From the NCBI GenBank assembly GCA_020744225.1, contig JAGMWG010000011.1:930001-994000 (forward strand): DNA of 64,000 nt. The letters run 5' to 3'. Positions 1 through 13,351 of the stretch are shown here, piece after piece; within the stretch, counting starts at the first letter, position 1; each line of letters begins with the position of its first letter. The notes beneath the pieces were generated by a model that worked only from the letters and a program-made list of their open reading frames with translations, had not been told where the DNA came from and ran no database searches. Made by a program: the position numbers and the translations under genes. The stretch is from Paraphoma chrysanthemicola (lineage: Eukaryota > Ascomycota > Dothideomycetes > Pleosporales > Phaeosphaeriaceae).

Positions 1-450
1 GTCGTCCACCTCGACCAGCCAGTCGTTCTCACCGTCCTTGTTCTTGCCCTTGTAGCCCCACTTGGGAACCCATTCTCCACTAGCGTCGTCGTAGACCAAT
101 TTACCGTCACGCTTCTTGTCCTTGATACCCTTCTTCGCAGCAAAGCGCTCCCATTTGGTGGGCTCCTTGGCAGCGGGAATTGGCTTCTCGCGGGGTAGAG
201 GGGTTGTTGGGGTCGGGAGAACCAGATGGACACCTTCTGAGTCCGACTTGATCTGGCAGGTCGAGAGCAGCTGGTTGATAAGAGCTTGCGCGGCGTCGCG
301 GGCTGTGGAAGCAAGTGTCTCTTCGTCTGCGCCAGCGGGGACAGGGTTGGGGTCGTTGGCGAGAAGGTTGCCTAGGTCGAAGGTGAACGGAGTTGGTTTG
401 TTCACAGTGATTGGTCTTTGGTCTGTTAGCGATAGACGTAAAGGCCGCAT
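1..450 (-). CDS. RRS1: Ribosome biogenesis protein Rrs1 (3' end beyond window)
   Basis: Rrs1 family protein, a nucleolar assembly factor that with Rpf2 brings the 5S RNP (5S rRNA, uL5, uL18) into pre-60S particles. The 150 codons visible carry the family landmarks in order: KPTPFTFDLGNLLANDPNP near the N-terminus, LPREKPIP followed by PTKWERFAAKKGI, and the W-rich block GEWVPKWGYKGKNKDGENDW before the window edge. The C-terminal basic tail is outside the window. The start is placed at the ATG at 450, the first in-frame ATG before the conserved block. The same frame stays open without an ATG to about 613. Another ATG at about 619, in a different frame, reads MSDTEMDGGVALNGASP and could be a first exon joined by a weak-donor intron (GTGCTG to AACAG). 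Identity is firm; the exact N-terminus is not. Confidence 0.9.
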   Translation of the reverse strand, partial: MRPLRLSLTDQRPITVNKPTPFTFDLGNLLANDPNPVPAGADEETLASTARDAAQALINQLLSTCQIKSDSEGVHLVLPTPTTPLPREKPIPAAKEPTKWERFAAKKGIKDKKRDGKLVYDDASGEWVPKWGYKGKNKDGENDWLVEVDD

Positions 451-808
451 GGTCTGCCCTACAATCTGCTTGAGATGGTGGAATCTGCGATCGATGCAGC
501 ACCATTCAAGGTGGGCGATTTCATGTCCATAGCGCCCCCGTTGATCCTTTCGGCGAGTTGCGAGTGTGTGGGTGATGCGCCATTGAGCGCGACACCGCCG
601 TCCATTTCTGTGTCAGACATTGTTGCAAGTATTGCGGAATTGTTGCGAGCGGTTCTGGTCTTGCACTTCGCAGATTATTTTCTGGAGCGCCAAGAGTTCA
701 ACCACTAGCGCGGCGGACTTCCGGGCGCTTTTTGGACCATCGCAAGCTTCATCAGTTCTTCGTGCAGTCATTCGCTATTGTAGAGGCTCCGAGCCTCGTC
801 AATCCGCC
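451..808. promoter_or_regulatory. Divergent intergenic region RRS1 / RSM23
   Basis: This 358-bp gap separates the minus-strand RRS1 start from the plus-strand RSM23 start and must hold both promoters. It may also hold an upstream RRS1 exon (ATG near 619). No TATA box was obvious. Pairing a cytosolic ribosome assembly factor with a mitochondrial ribosomal protein on one promoter would allow coordinated expression; this is inferred from layout only. Confidence 0.5.
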
Positions 809-2292
809 ATGCCGCCCTCGACCTGTCTCCGCAGCTTCTCTCGGCTTTCCATTGATGCGTCCGCACCGCGCCTACGTCCACAAGTCGCCTTCTTCACCAC
901 CTCCGCAGCTCGCAATGCAACTGCCCCGAAGAGAAAGGGCATGACGGCAGCCCCGAAGAAGGGCGTCAAGTCTTTGAACACAAAGAAAGGAAAGAAGGCA
1001 GCTGCAGCCGACACTGGCAAACGGCCTGCGCAGGGCGAGCGGAAGGCCTTACGGAAGCGAATTGTCCTCAGCAACAACAATGCATTGGAGGTGTCGTCTC
1101 TGAAGAATCTGAGTAAGGAGAATGTCTTGAGCGAACAAAATGAGGGAAAAGTCATGGGGTTGCCAGAAGAGGAAGTAGTCGATGCTTTGAGGGCGGTTGA
1201 TGCTTTCAAACCGACTCAAGGCTGGGGACTTTTCCGACGGCCGGCAGTGCTGATGAGGAAAGAAGCGATACAAGTAGCGAAGCTACTGAAGGAGGTGGAA
1301 GACTCACGCGCTGGGCAGCACAAAAAGACAATACGACGGATACTCTCTGGAGAAAGGATGAGTGGAAAGAGCACGCTTCTGCTGCAGGGCTTGTCGATGG
1401 GCTTCTTGAGAGAATGGTTCGTCATCAATCTGCCAGAAGGTAAGGCTTTCTCTTTCGAATGAACGCATAGCCCTAGGACTGACACATAGCAGCACAAGAT
1501 ATCGTCAACGCTCACACAGAGTATGCGCCGCTCCCCGATTCAAACCCAGTCCAGTACACGCAAGACACCTATACGGCAAACCTCTTGCAACAAATCCAGA
1601 AGTCTAATGGTGGCTTCCTCAAGGCTACTAAGCTCTCCACAACTCCTACGCTCCCTGTACCGCTTCAATCAAAGGCAACATTGAACGAGCTTGTGGCCCT
1701 CGGCATAACAAACCCAGAGGCTTCGTGGCCCGTTTTCGCGGCCCTTTGGAACGAACTTTCCCAGCCTGGACGTCCCCCCATCATGCTTGCAGTCGATGGA
1801 CTATCGCATATCATGCGCAACTCGGAGTACTTTTCAGCAGAAGTGAAGCCGATCCACGCGCACGATCTCACAATCATACGGCACTTCATTGACCACCTCT
1901 CCGGGCAAAAGCAACTTCCAAACGGTGGCTTAGTACTTGCCGCAACATCCAAGTCGAACTCACCTACTTCCGCCGCATTAGACTTCTGCATCGAGGTTGC
2001 AGAAGCACGACAAAGCACTCCAGACGATGTTCCACAGTGGAATCCATACAAGAAAGTGGATGCAAGAGTTATGGAGGTACTGAAGGACCTCAACAGTGAC
2101 AGCAAGGACTTTGATGTTATCCAAGTCGGTGGCCTGACCAAAGAGGAAGCAAGAGCCATCATGGAGTACTATGCGGAGAGTGGGCTGCTCAGACATACAG
2201 TGAACGAGGGCTTTGTGAGCGAGAAATGGAGTTTGGCGGGGATGGGCAACATCGGGGAGCTGGAGAGGACGAGTGTGAGATTAAGAATATGA
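809..2292 (+). CDS. RSM23: Mitochondrial small-subunit ribosomal protein mS29 (Rsm23/DAP3 family)
   Basis: Mitochondrial ribosomal protein mS29, the GTP-binding component of the small subunit head (yeast Rsm23, human DAP3). About 476 aa. The N-terminus (MPPSTCLRSFSRLSIDAS) is rich in Arg and Ser with no acidic residue for about 15 positions, as in a mitochondrial presequence, and is followed by a Lys-rich linker. A P-loop-like GERMSGKST lies near residues 179-187, then LREWFVINLPEG. The second exon has PIMLAVDGLSHIM, the Walker B-like strand of the family, and a C-terminal GGLTKEEARAIMEYY. One intron starts at 1440 and ends at 1489 or 1492, because the acceptor is a tandem TAG-CAG; the choice adds or removes one Ala. 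The ATG at 809 starts the targeting-type N-terminus; an upstream in-frame ATG at 620 adds 63 residues that do not look like a presequence. Converges on ATG10 with a 68-bp gap. Confidence 0.88.
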
Positions 2293-2360
2293 TGCCACGA
2301 TCAGGTATTTCGACCATGTAGAATATGTATAGCATCGCAGCACCGTTTGCCACGACCCGG

Positions 2361-2996
2361 CTACGGTGTCTGTGTGACATCTATTTGCGAAACGTCTCGC
2401 TGCACCAATGCTAGGGGGACGTTCAGCCCTACGTACCTTCCCAACGCCCCTATCCAGACCATGAGGAACTCCTCGGCTGAGATCTCCTTACCCACGCTAG
2501 CTCTCATAACTTCTGCTGTATGGCATGGATGAATGAAGAAGGCTGGGCGGTTCGTTACTGGGTGATCAGTCACGGTTATGCCTCCGATAACGCCAACATG
2601 TCTGGCTTCTGCTGTGAAGAGCGTCGGGAGCAGATGCTCGTTCAAAGTGGTCATGGTAGGTGGATAACGGTGCTGTGGATCTATTATACTGATGTAGAGA
2701 ACGGGCACACGGTATGTGGGTGAAAACACGATGTCGTAGTGAATGAGCGCATTCCGCTGTGAAGAGGTCTCAAGCGCTTCATCGTCAACTTCGACAATCT
2801 CGTCCTCGCCAGGATCGACAGATGCGTCGTGGATCAGCTCTTTCGTGATTCTCAAGAATCTTGCATCAAAGCTTTGAAGAGCTTCGACTGAAACCCAGTC
2901 ATGTTGCTCCCTGCCATGCACGCTGAATCGTGTCTCAAAAGCCAAACTAGCTTCGTGAAACTCTGCAGATGTCAAATTCGGAAAGTCGGAGAGCAT
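2361..2996 (-). CDS. ATG10: Autophagy E2-like enzyme Atg10
   Basis: Atg10 is the E2-like enzyme that takes Atg12 from Atg7 and conjugates it to Atg5, needed for autophagosome membrane expansion. Intronless, 211 aa, a normal size for fungal Atg10. The central part reads IHYDIVFSPTYRVPVLYI, typical of the family's beta-sheet core. The catalytic motif is HPCHT with the active cysteine at residue 158. It is followed by FLMVWIGALGRYVGLNVPLAL, matching the conserved C-terminal strand and helix of Atg10. An acidic insert (about residues 61-76) is variable in the family. The start MLSDFPNLTSAEF is the natural first ATG. Divergent from the checkpoint kinase gene, with 493 bp between starts. The alternative, Atg3, is unlikely because it is longer and has a different active-site context. 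Confidence 0.85.
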   Translation of the reverse strand: MLSDFPNLTSAEFHEASLAFETRFSVHGREQHDWVSVEALQSFDARFLRITKELIHDASVDPGEDEIVEVDDEALETSSQRNALIHYDIVFSPTYRVPVLYISIIDPQHRYPPTMTTLNEHLLPTLFTAEARHVGVIGGITVTDHPVTNRPAFFIHPCHTAEVMRASVGKEISAEEFLMVWIGALGRYVGLNVPLALVQRDVSQIDVTQTP

Positions 2997-3489
2997 GGCC
3001 GCCCATTGAACAGTATCCAGGAATCCGGGCCAGACTCGAGCTTAGTGACACCAGAGTCTCAGTCGAGGTGAGTGATTGCAGGCCCAAGCTCAATGAACCA
3101 GCGCCCAGCTTCCGCGGCGCGTGCAATCGTTATCGAAGGTGCGATCGAGATCGAAGCGACAATTTACACGGGTCCTAGACATGCATCCCCAGGCCAGTGC
3201 AGTGAGAGCAGTTGATGTTTTGTCAGCGCGAGATTGAGGTTGCCACTGATATGATTTGGCGATCGAGAGCTGGATGCGGCGCATGGAGCTCTTCCCCGGA
3301 CATTTGGCGGCACCTGCCTAGACTACTCAAGGCATCCTCACCACCAGCGGCCTAGCTCCGTAACCTCCGCATCCTCATTCGACTCGAATCTTTGGCATGT
3401 CTCCTGCGCCGCCTTGCACCTTTCCTCAACACGCGCTGCACTGATCCCCTTCCGCCTCGACCACATTGTACCAGCCTCTCGTTCTCACG
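2997..3489. promoter_or_regulatory. Divergent promoter region ATG10 / checkpoint kinase
   Basis: A 493-bp gap between two divergent starts. It contains no credible reading frame. The last 130 bp before the kinase ATG are pyrimidine-rich with repeated CCTC and CTCG runs, which is usual for a fungal leader and transcription start region. No clear TATA box was seen. Confidence 0.4.
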
Positions 3490-5691
<2,202 letters not shown>

Positions 5692-6232
5692 GCGGATGGA
5701 CGGGTCTCTTCTCGCGGTATCTACTTGAGCGTCTGGCGTACTGAGGTATCTCCGACTGGCTGGAGTTGGAGGACGTTCGGCGCATTGCAAAATTGTGGTT
5801 ACAAATATGGGGCGCATTGCTTGTCCTAAGCGCAGTCGGTCAGATTCCCACTGAGCATAGCGAACGTTTACCTACTTTACCAATAATTATGGCGTGCCGT
5901 CGCACAAACATCCTACTTGAGGGGAATTGGTGGCATCGGCCGATGTTGTGCCCGACCAATGAGGTGGGGCTCTCTACGATGCGGATGGCGTGTTCCGGCG
6001 GCGGTGCAGAGATTACGTCGTGTGTCAGTGGTCCGAGGCTGGTTTGACAGGCTTGCTGAATCGGCCATGGTCCCTGCCAAGCGGCGCGTCTGCCCTGACC
6101 GCCTTGACGCGGGAGATGTCGCTGCCCCATTGGTGCGTGTGCCTCTACTCCATAAAAATATATCTATCGCGACACGCCCCCAACAGGACTGCACAACGTC
6201 GTTGCAGCATCTTGTCCTTCATTTCGCACATC
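5692..6232 (+). promoter_or_regulatory. CYP51 promoter region with TATA-like and CCAAT boxes
   Basis: A 541-bp gap between the kinase stop and the CYP51 start. A TATA-like run ATAAAAATATAT lies at 6152-6163, about 70 bp before the ATG. CCAAT pentamers occur at 5956-5960 (forward) and 6129-6133 (reverse, as ATTGG). Just after the first one is GAGGTGGGGC, which resembles half of a sterol response element but is not a full match. CCAAT-binding complex and SREBP-type regulation of cyp51 is established in other ascomycetes; its relevance here is inferred. No tandem promoter duplication was seen. Confidence 0.45.
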
Positions 6233-7906
<1,674 letters not shown>

Positions 7907-8201
7907 ATGTGTTTAAGTGGCAATAATGACGGTAACGATGCGCATATGGTCAGTTTCTTGAAGCATGCGGGTTGCGTGCACTAGACTTTGTGATATATAA
8001 TTCGTAATAATGGCATTGCTCGGTATGTTTTAACATTAGAAGCTGGCTGTAATGACGAAGTGAACCTCCGGCTACCCTTCCGACCAATAGCCGAGGAGAC
8101 GTCCAATCCCCACAAGACAAAGGCACATTCATCCGCCCATGACAGTACGCAGAACCACCACTGAGCAAGTCTACCCACAGCCGTATGCACTTCAGACCAG
8201 T
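7907..8201. other. Intergenic spacer downstream of CYP51
   Basis: About 295 bp of CYP51 3' flank, AT-rich around 7980-8030 (GATATATAATTCGTAATAATGG), likely including its polyadenylation region. No gene seen. It runs into the tandem repeat that precedes the nitronate monooxygenase gene. Confidence 0.4.
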
Positions 8202-8376
8202 CATACGGACGACTCCGAGTCATACGAAACGGTTCTTTCCGAGGTCACACAAAACCGTTCCTTCGGAATTCACACAGAGTCGACCTTTCGGAAGCCATAC
8301 ACATCCGTCCTTTCGGAAACCATACAAACTCGCCCGTTCCGAAGGCATACAAACCCAGCCTTTTGGAGCCCATAAT
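8202..8376 (+). repeat. Degenerate 25-bp tandem repeat upstream of nitronate monooxygenase gene
   Basis: Six consecutive 25-bp units occupy 8227-8251, 8252-8276, 8277-8301, 8302-8326, 8327-8351 and 8352-8376, preceded by a more diverged seventh unit at 8202-8226. Most units share a core like TTTCGGAA or TTCCGAA, followed five to seven bases later by CACACA or CATACA. Units differ at about a third of positions, so this is an old array. The period is not a multiple of three, so it is not coding. It ends 54 bp before the next ATG and therefore lies in the leader or core promoter. Confidence 0.85.
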
Positions 8377-8430
8377 CCAACATTGATCTCCACGCAATTG
8401 AAAAGCCTTCACACTACGCCTGACCTAACA

Positions 8431-9498
8431 ATGCCCTCATCCTCCCTTGTAACCCTCCAGCAAGACTACCCATGGATCCACACGCCCCTCGTCATCGGCG
8501 CGCCCATGCGCCTCATCGCCCTGGCCGACATGGCCGTTGAGATCTCCAAAGCCGGTGGCCTCGGCTTCATTGGCGCAGGAACAGATGTATCCGATTTACA
8601 AACACACTTGGACAAAGCTGTTACACTCCTCTCAGCTACATCTTTACCTACAACAGACGGCGTGTTACCAATTGGCGTGGGGTTCATAAATTGGGGCGCG
8701 GACCTTCAAGGTGCGGTTCCGCTGATTCAGAAATATAAGCCTGCGGCAGTGTGGTTTTTTGCGGCCAAGTCCATTGAGTCATTGGACGAATGGACGGCGA
8801 AGACGCGAGATGTGTCTCACAAGACGAAGGTCTGGGTGCAGGTCGGGAGTGTGAAAGAGGCGAGAGATGTGGTGAGCAGTGTGCGGCCAGATGTGCTTGT
8901 TGTTCAGGGGACCGATGCAGGAGGACATGGATTGGCGCAGGGCGCGTCGCTCATTTCTTTGCTACCGGAAGTGTGTGATGCTGTAGCTGGCATGGCTTTT
9001 AGAGACGGATATACGGGTCCGGTGATTGTTGCGGCGGGCGGGATAGTAGATGCGCGTGGGGCAGCGGCGGCATTGGTACTTGGTGCTGCTGGTGTTGTGC
9101 TGGGAACGCGGCTGCTGGCGTCACATGAGGCGAATATCTCGCGGGGATATCAGAATGCGGTTTTGCGGGCGAGTGATGGTGGCCAGAGTACGGTCAGGAC
9201 AAAAGTGTATGATAATCTGCGTGGGACCACAGGATGGGCTGAGACGCATAATGCGAGAGGCGTCATCAACAAGAGCTATTTAGATGCAATGGGTGGATTG
9301 AGCGAAGAGGAGAATAAGAGGCTATATGAAGAAGAAGTCAAGAAAGGAGATTCGGGGTGGGGCGAGCAAGCAAGAATGACGACGTATGCGGGAAGCGCGG
9401 TTGGGTTGATTAGGGAAGTAAGAGGTGCTGGTGAAATCGTGAAGGAAGTCAGAGGTGGAGTAGAAAGGTTGCTCGGGAACGCGAGAGCGTTGATCTGA
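8431..9498 (+). CDS. Nitronate monooxygenase / 2-nitropropane dioxygenase-like flavoprotein
   Basis: FMN-dependent TIM-barrel enzyme of the nitronate monooxygenase family, which oxidises alkyl nitronates and may detoxify nitro compounds. Intronless, 355 aa. It starts with QQDYPWIHTPLVIGAPMRLIALADMAVEISKAGGLGFIG, the family's N-terminal barrel strand with the conserved G-A-P-M. VVQGTDAGGHG carries the catalytic-type His and phosphate-binding Gly pattern, and PVIVAAGGIVDARG plus ALVLGAAGVVLGTRLLASHE are the FMN phosphate-binding strands. The ATG at 8431 is chosen because the frame upstream translates the 25-bp tandem repeat and has no family similarity. Converges on MSH4, 244 bp apart. True substrate unknown; enoyl reductase FabK-like activity is a less likely alternative. 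Confidence 0.85.
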   Translation: MPSSSLVTLQQDYPWIHTPLVIGAPMRLIALADMAVEISKAGGLGFIGAGTDVSDLQTHLDKAVTLLSATSLPTTDGVLPIGVGFINWGADLQGAVPLIQKYKPAAVWFFAAKSIESLDEWTAKTRDVSHKTKVWVQVGSVKEARDVVSSVRPDVLVVQGTDAGGHGLAQGASLISLLPEVCDAVAGMAFRDGYTGPVIVAAGGIVDARGAAAALVLGAAGVVLGTRLLASHEANISRGYQNAVLRASDGGQSTVRTKVYDNLRGTTGWAETHNARGVINKSYLDAMGGLSEEENKRLYEEEVKKGDSGWGEQARMTTYAGSAVGLIREVRGAGEIVKEVRGGVERLLGNARALI

Positions 9499-9742
9499 GT
9501 TGACTCACAGCCGTGGGCTTCTAGCTTTCGATCGTCCGAATACGAACCCTGCAAGTGTGCAAGAGACTCTGCAAGTATGCCGGCATGTTGGACTTGTATA
9601 TATGTAATTAACTTTTACACAACCATGATCCATCAGTTCATTTAAGTAGGCCGCTCTGTTGTCATTTGCGTATGTTGTGTATGCTGCAGGATATTGTGCA
9701 TATCGTATGCTCAGTACGCTTCAGCAGACTCATGCTAGAACC

Positions 9743-12700
9743 TCAGTAGCCATTGTCAGACACCGCACGAACCGTCGATGCCTCAGACGTTGATCTGACC
9801 ATAGACGCAGAATCGGACGACGCGGAGGAGTCAATTGTCATGACCGAAGGCTCGCTGGCGAGTGTACCTGGGCGCTGATCTTCTTCGCCTTCGTGGTCGC
9901 TGGCCTCCATCATAGTTTCATCCTCGTCGTCGCTTTCTTGGTCGATACTGGCAGCCTCTGCTTCCAACGCAGTCATGCGATTGACAAACTCCTTTTGCAG
10001 TTCTTTGAGCCAAGCGGTGAGAACTTCGCCATCTAAAACGCCGTTGTGCGCCTGAACAAGGTGCTCTCGAAGATTGAGAATAAGTTTGCGGCGCTTCTCA
10101 CGAAGAACAGTTTCCGAGGTTTTCTTCTTCTTGAGCAAGTGTGCTTCGAGCTTTTGAGCAATCCGTGCAGCATGATCGACAACACCTGGCGGTAGAGGGA
10201 CTATGCGAGCGAGCGTCAAGCCGTAATGGGCCTCTTTGACTGCACCAGGAGCGATTCGGTACAACATAGTCATGCTATGGTCATTCTCCAGCTATTATAA
10301 TGTGTTAGAAGAGCCATTGAGATCCCGGGTCAACATACGTCCACAGAGAGGTGTAGATTCTGGACGCCTGCACGCTCGCCCATGATGGTTGCGAGGTCCT
10401 TGAAATGTGTCGCGAACCATACAAGAGCCTTGCACCTGTGTCAGTTCTATCATTTCTAGAAGGAAGTGTCTCTCACCTTGCTCGACACCAACGCCTCGGC
10501 GATAGCCAGCGCAATGGCAAGCCCATCCCTCGTGCTCGTACCGCGACCGAGTTCATCGATGACTGACCTGTTCGGCTGTCAGTACAGTTTGCGCTCGTGA
10601 TCGTTGAGGCGTTCACGCACAAGCTGCGACGATCAATGTTGCGCAATATGAAGGCGATCTCCCTCATCTCTGCAGCAAAGGTGGAGACATTTGTCTCGAT
10701 GTTGTCGTCCATACCCAACCGAGCAAAAAGCTGATGCATGACAGGGAAAGAGGCGTATGTTGCTGGTACACTTCACTAGGTTAGTAAAGCCAGCAGACGG
10801 AGTAGAGTTGGCTACATACTAGCAACCAATCTGAGCCATGATAACCATCAAAGCTACTGATCGGATGTAGGTGCTCTTGCCGCTCATATTGCACCCAGTG
10901 ATGATCTGAAAACGGGTTTGTTGAGTTGAGTATACGTCATTTGGCACGAATTTGGTCCGCATGATCTTCTCCTTGATGGGATGTCGTCCTTGTTGGATTG
11001 CTAAGGTGTCCGTAAGTTGCGGCTTCGCTGCCGATATATTAGCACGCAATTTTTGACTTAAGGGGCCATTGCATTTGCTCACTGTAGTCATTTATCGTGA
11101 CTAGCTGTGCAAAGGAGGCGATCTGGCCTTCGTCAGCTTGGCTGCGATCAGTTGAGCAATATTACGCACCATATCCAGCAGTGCTACAGCTTCGCAGATC
11201 TTGAACATGATCGACATGTAACCACGGACCTCCTCGATGAGATGCTCGACAGCTTGGTCGCCTGCCAAAGTCAGCACCTGATGCTTTCATCATGGAAGCA
11301 TGTACACACTCATCAATATGACTTCTTGGTGTGATACATTGATCTAGGCAAGTCAATGGCAGGTTTCAGTCCTTCAGGTAGCACTGTACCTTCTGGTTGC
11401 GTTTCATCAATTCCAGCGTCTGGCATTCTATATGAGTTTTCCGGTGGATAACGTTGGTGAAGATGGGAGGGAGGTCTCGTCCTTCCAACTCGCCCGTCGA
11501 TATCTTGATGTAGAAGTGACGGGCATTCTCGTACTTCAGGTCAAGTGCGATGTTGAATTCCTCTGCAGTTATGAGTCAGTTGACGAGATCGAATGCGGAG
11601 ATGCGCTTACGGCCTAGCTCAGTGCAATGCTGGTAAGCATCCTCAGAAGCCTCCTTGTATGTTGTTCTGGCGACATCCAGCAGACCGTTGACACCAGACT
11701 TGACGGCATAGATGCGTTGATTGCGGAGTTCAAGAGGTTGTCTTGCGTAAGTAGTGTCCTCGTTGATCACGCTGTTGATGAGTTGTTGTATGGGTGCAAC
11801 ATTCTCTGGCGCGCAAAGCTGACCACAGGATTAGCAGACAACACAAGGCACTCGGCTGGCTGTTTACCTCTCGAACATTGTCTAACATGCTCGATCCTGT
11901 ACCGGTAAGTGCTTCGAACACGGGATTCACTGATCCCACAAAGTGCTTCAGCATAATAACCTGATTGATGGCCTGCTCAGTCGTTTGCAGGGTAGGCTTG
12001 CTGGGAGTGATGATCAGCTATACAGCAATTAGCTGCTGAAACTTCAAACTGGGCACTGTGCATACGGCAGTCAGGACTTGGTCGGCATCGAGGAAATTCT
12101 TGAGGGCTATTACAGATCAGAGAACTCCTTATTCTGGGCGTCATGACTGACCGGCCCGCGTTGCGAAGAACATTTCTTCTTTGGTAGTCAGATCGTCGAC
12201 TGCAGCATATCGCGTGGTAAGGACATCTGGGTCGGTGAGGGGCTGTAGAACATTATTGCGTAGAAGGCGTGCTCCCATCGGTGTCAGTGTCTCGTTGAGG
12301 AGCCCATACAGACAATCCTTTGATTTCGGATTGTGCAGATTCTGTACCAACTCGAGGGAATGTATCGTGGACACGTCTATCATCATAGATCCTTCCGAAG
12401 GCTCATACCTCATACGCAGCGAGTGGTAGTGAAAGATCATTCCCAAGCCCAAGTCTATGTACTTGAGAACCTGGATGGGAGTTCAGTCATGTCTCAGTCT
12501 CACAACACACTACATACCGCAGCAATACAACACACGGCATAGAAGTTGCCAGTCACCGAGATCTTGATTGCTTCGATATCTTCTCTGAATGCAAGCGAAG
12601 AGATGTACTCGAAGCCTGTAGTTTCCGCCCAGTAGCGGCGGTCGAGTAGAGTGAGCTTGCTGCCAATCTCTTCGGCGTTCTCTTCAATGATCGAGTAAAG

Positions 12701-13075
12701 CTTCGACTTGGGACTTGCCGCAGTAGATGCGATGAGAATCTCCGAAGGACCATATACCTTGAGCTTGTGAATGGTACGCACATAAGTCTGACTATCACAG
12801 ATCTGGCACAACACCGCTTCAGCAGTGTCTAGATTGACAAAAGCCAGTCCGACCGTTGGTGAGATGCCTCGTGACTCGGCAACGGAACAGACAACCTGCT
12901 GGGCCTCGATCCTCGCAACAGTAGATGCTCCGGTCCTTGGGCGTGCAGTAGAAGGTCTGCCAGTTCCACCTCGATGGGTGCCTGGACGAGACGTTGTCGT
13001 GTGGTACTCACCATAGCCATATGAGGTAGAAGCAGAAGTACTGTATGAGGTCGACGGCCGATACCGGTTCGACAT
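9743..13075 (-). CDS. MSH4: Meiotic MutS homolog Msh4
   Basis: Msh4 pairs with Msh5 as MutS-gamma, stabilising Holliday-junction-type intermediates for crossovers in meiosis; it does not repair mismatches. The gene spans 3.3 kb with roughly a dozen exons split by short introns (for example 12471-12517). The N-terminus is a Ser/Thr/Gly-rich tail followed directly by a connector-type domain ([18 protein letters not shown]), so the mismatch-recognition domain I is missing, as expected for Msh4. [21 protein letters not shown] and VDDL mark the lever region. The ATPase has Walker [10 protein letters not shown], then LRNID, then [23 protein letters not shown], and ends in an extended acidic, Ser-rich tail ([19 protein letters not shown]). 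I checked the motif-bearing exons and saw no break. Divergent from RSA4 with 276 bp between starts. Presence argues for a past or present sexual cycle. Confidence 0.92.
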
Positions 13076-13351
13076 GGTATTAGTGCTGTGGGTCAGTGTG
13101 TGATCAAATGGTCCAGGCTCGCAGCTTCACTTTGCACCGTGCGATATGGTGAAGGATGTGTCGGACGGAAGACGCGTCGAAGCATGCCGGAATGCTAGCG
13201 CGTCACCCCTGTCAGTTCTTATCGATAGCCCGAAATTTTTGGAAGCCGCGACTGCAGCGGGGTGCAGTTCACAGCGACAACTTTAGCAGCATTTTCTGCA
13301 ACTGTAAGCTTTTGTTTCAGCCAAAATTCACTCTTAAAATCGCTGGTCATA

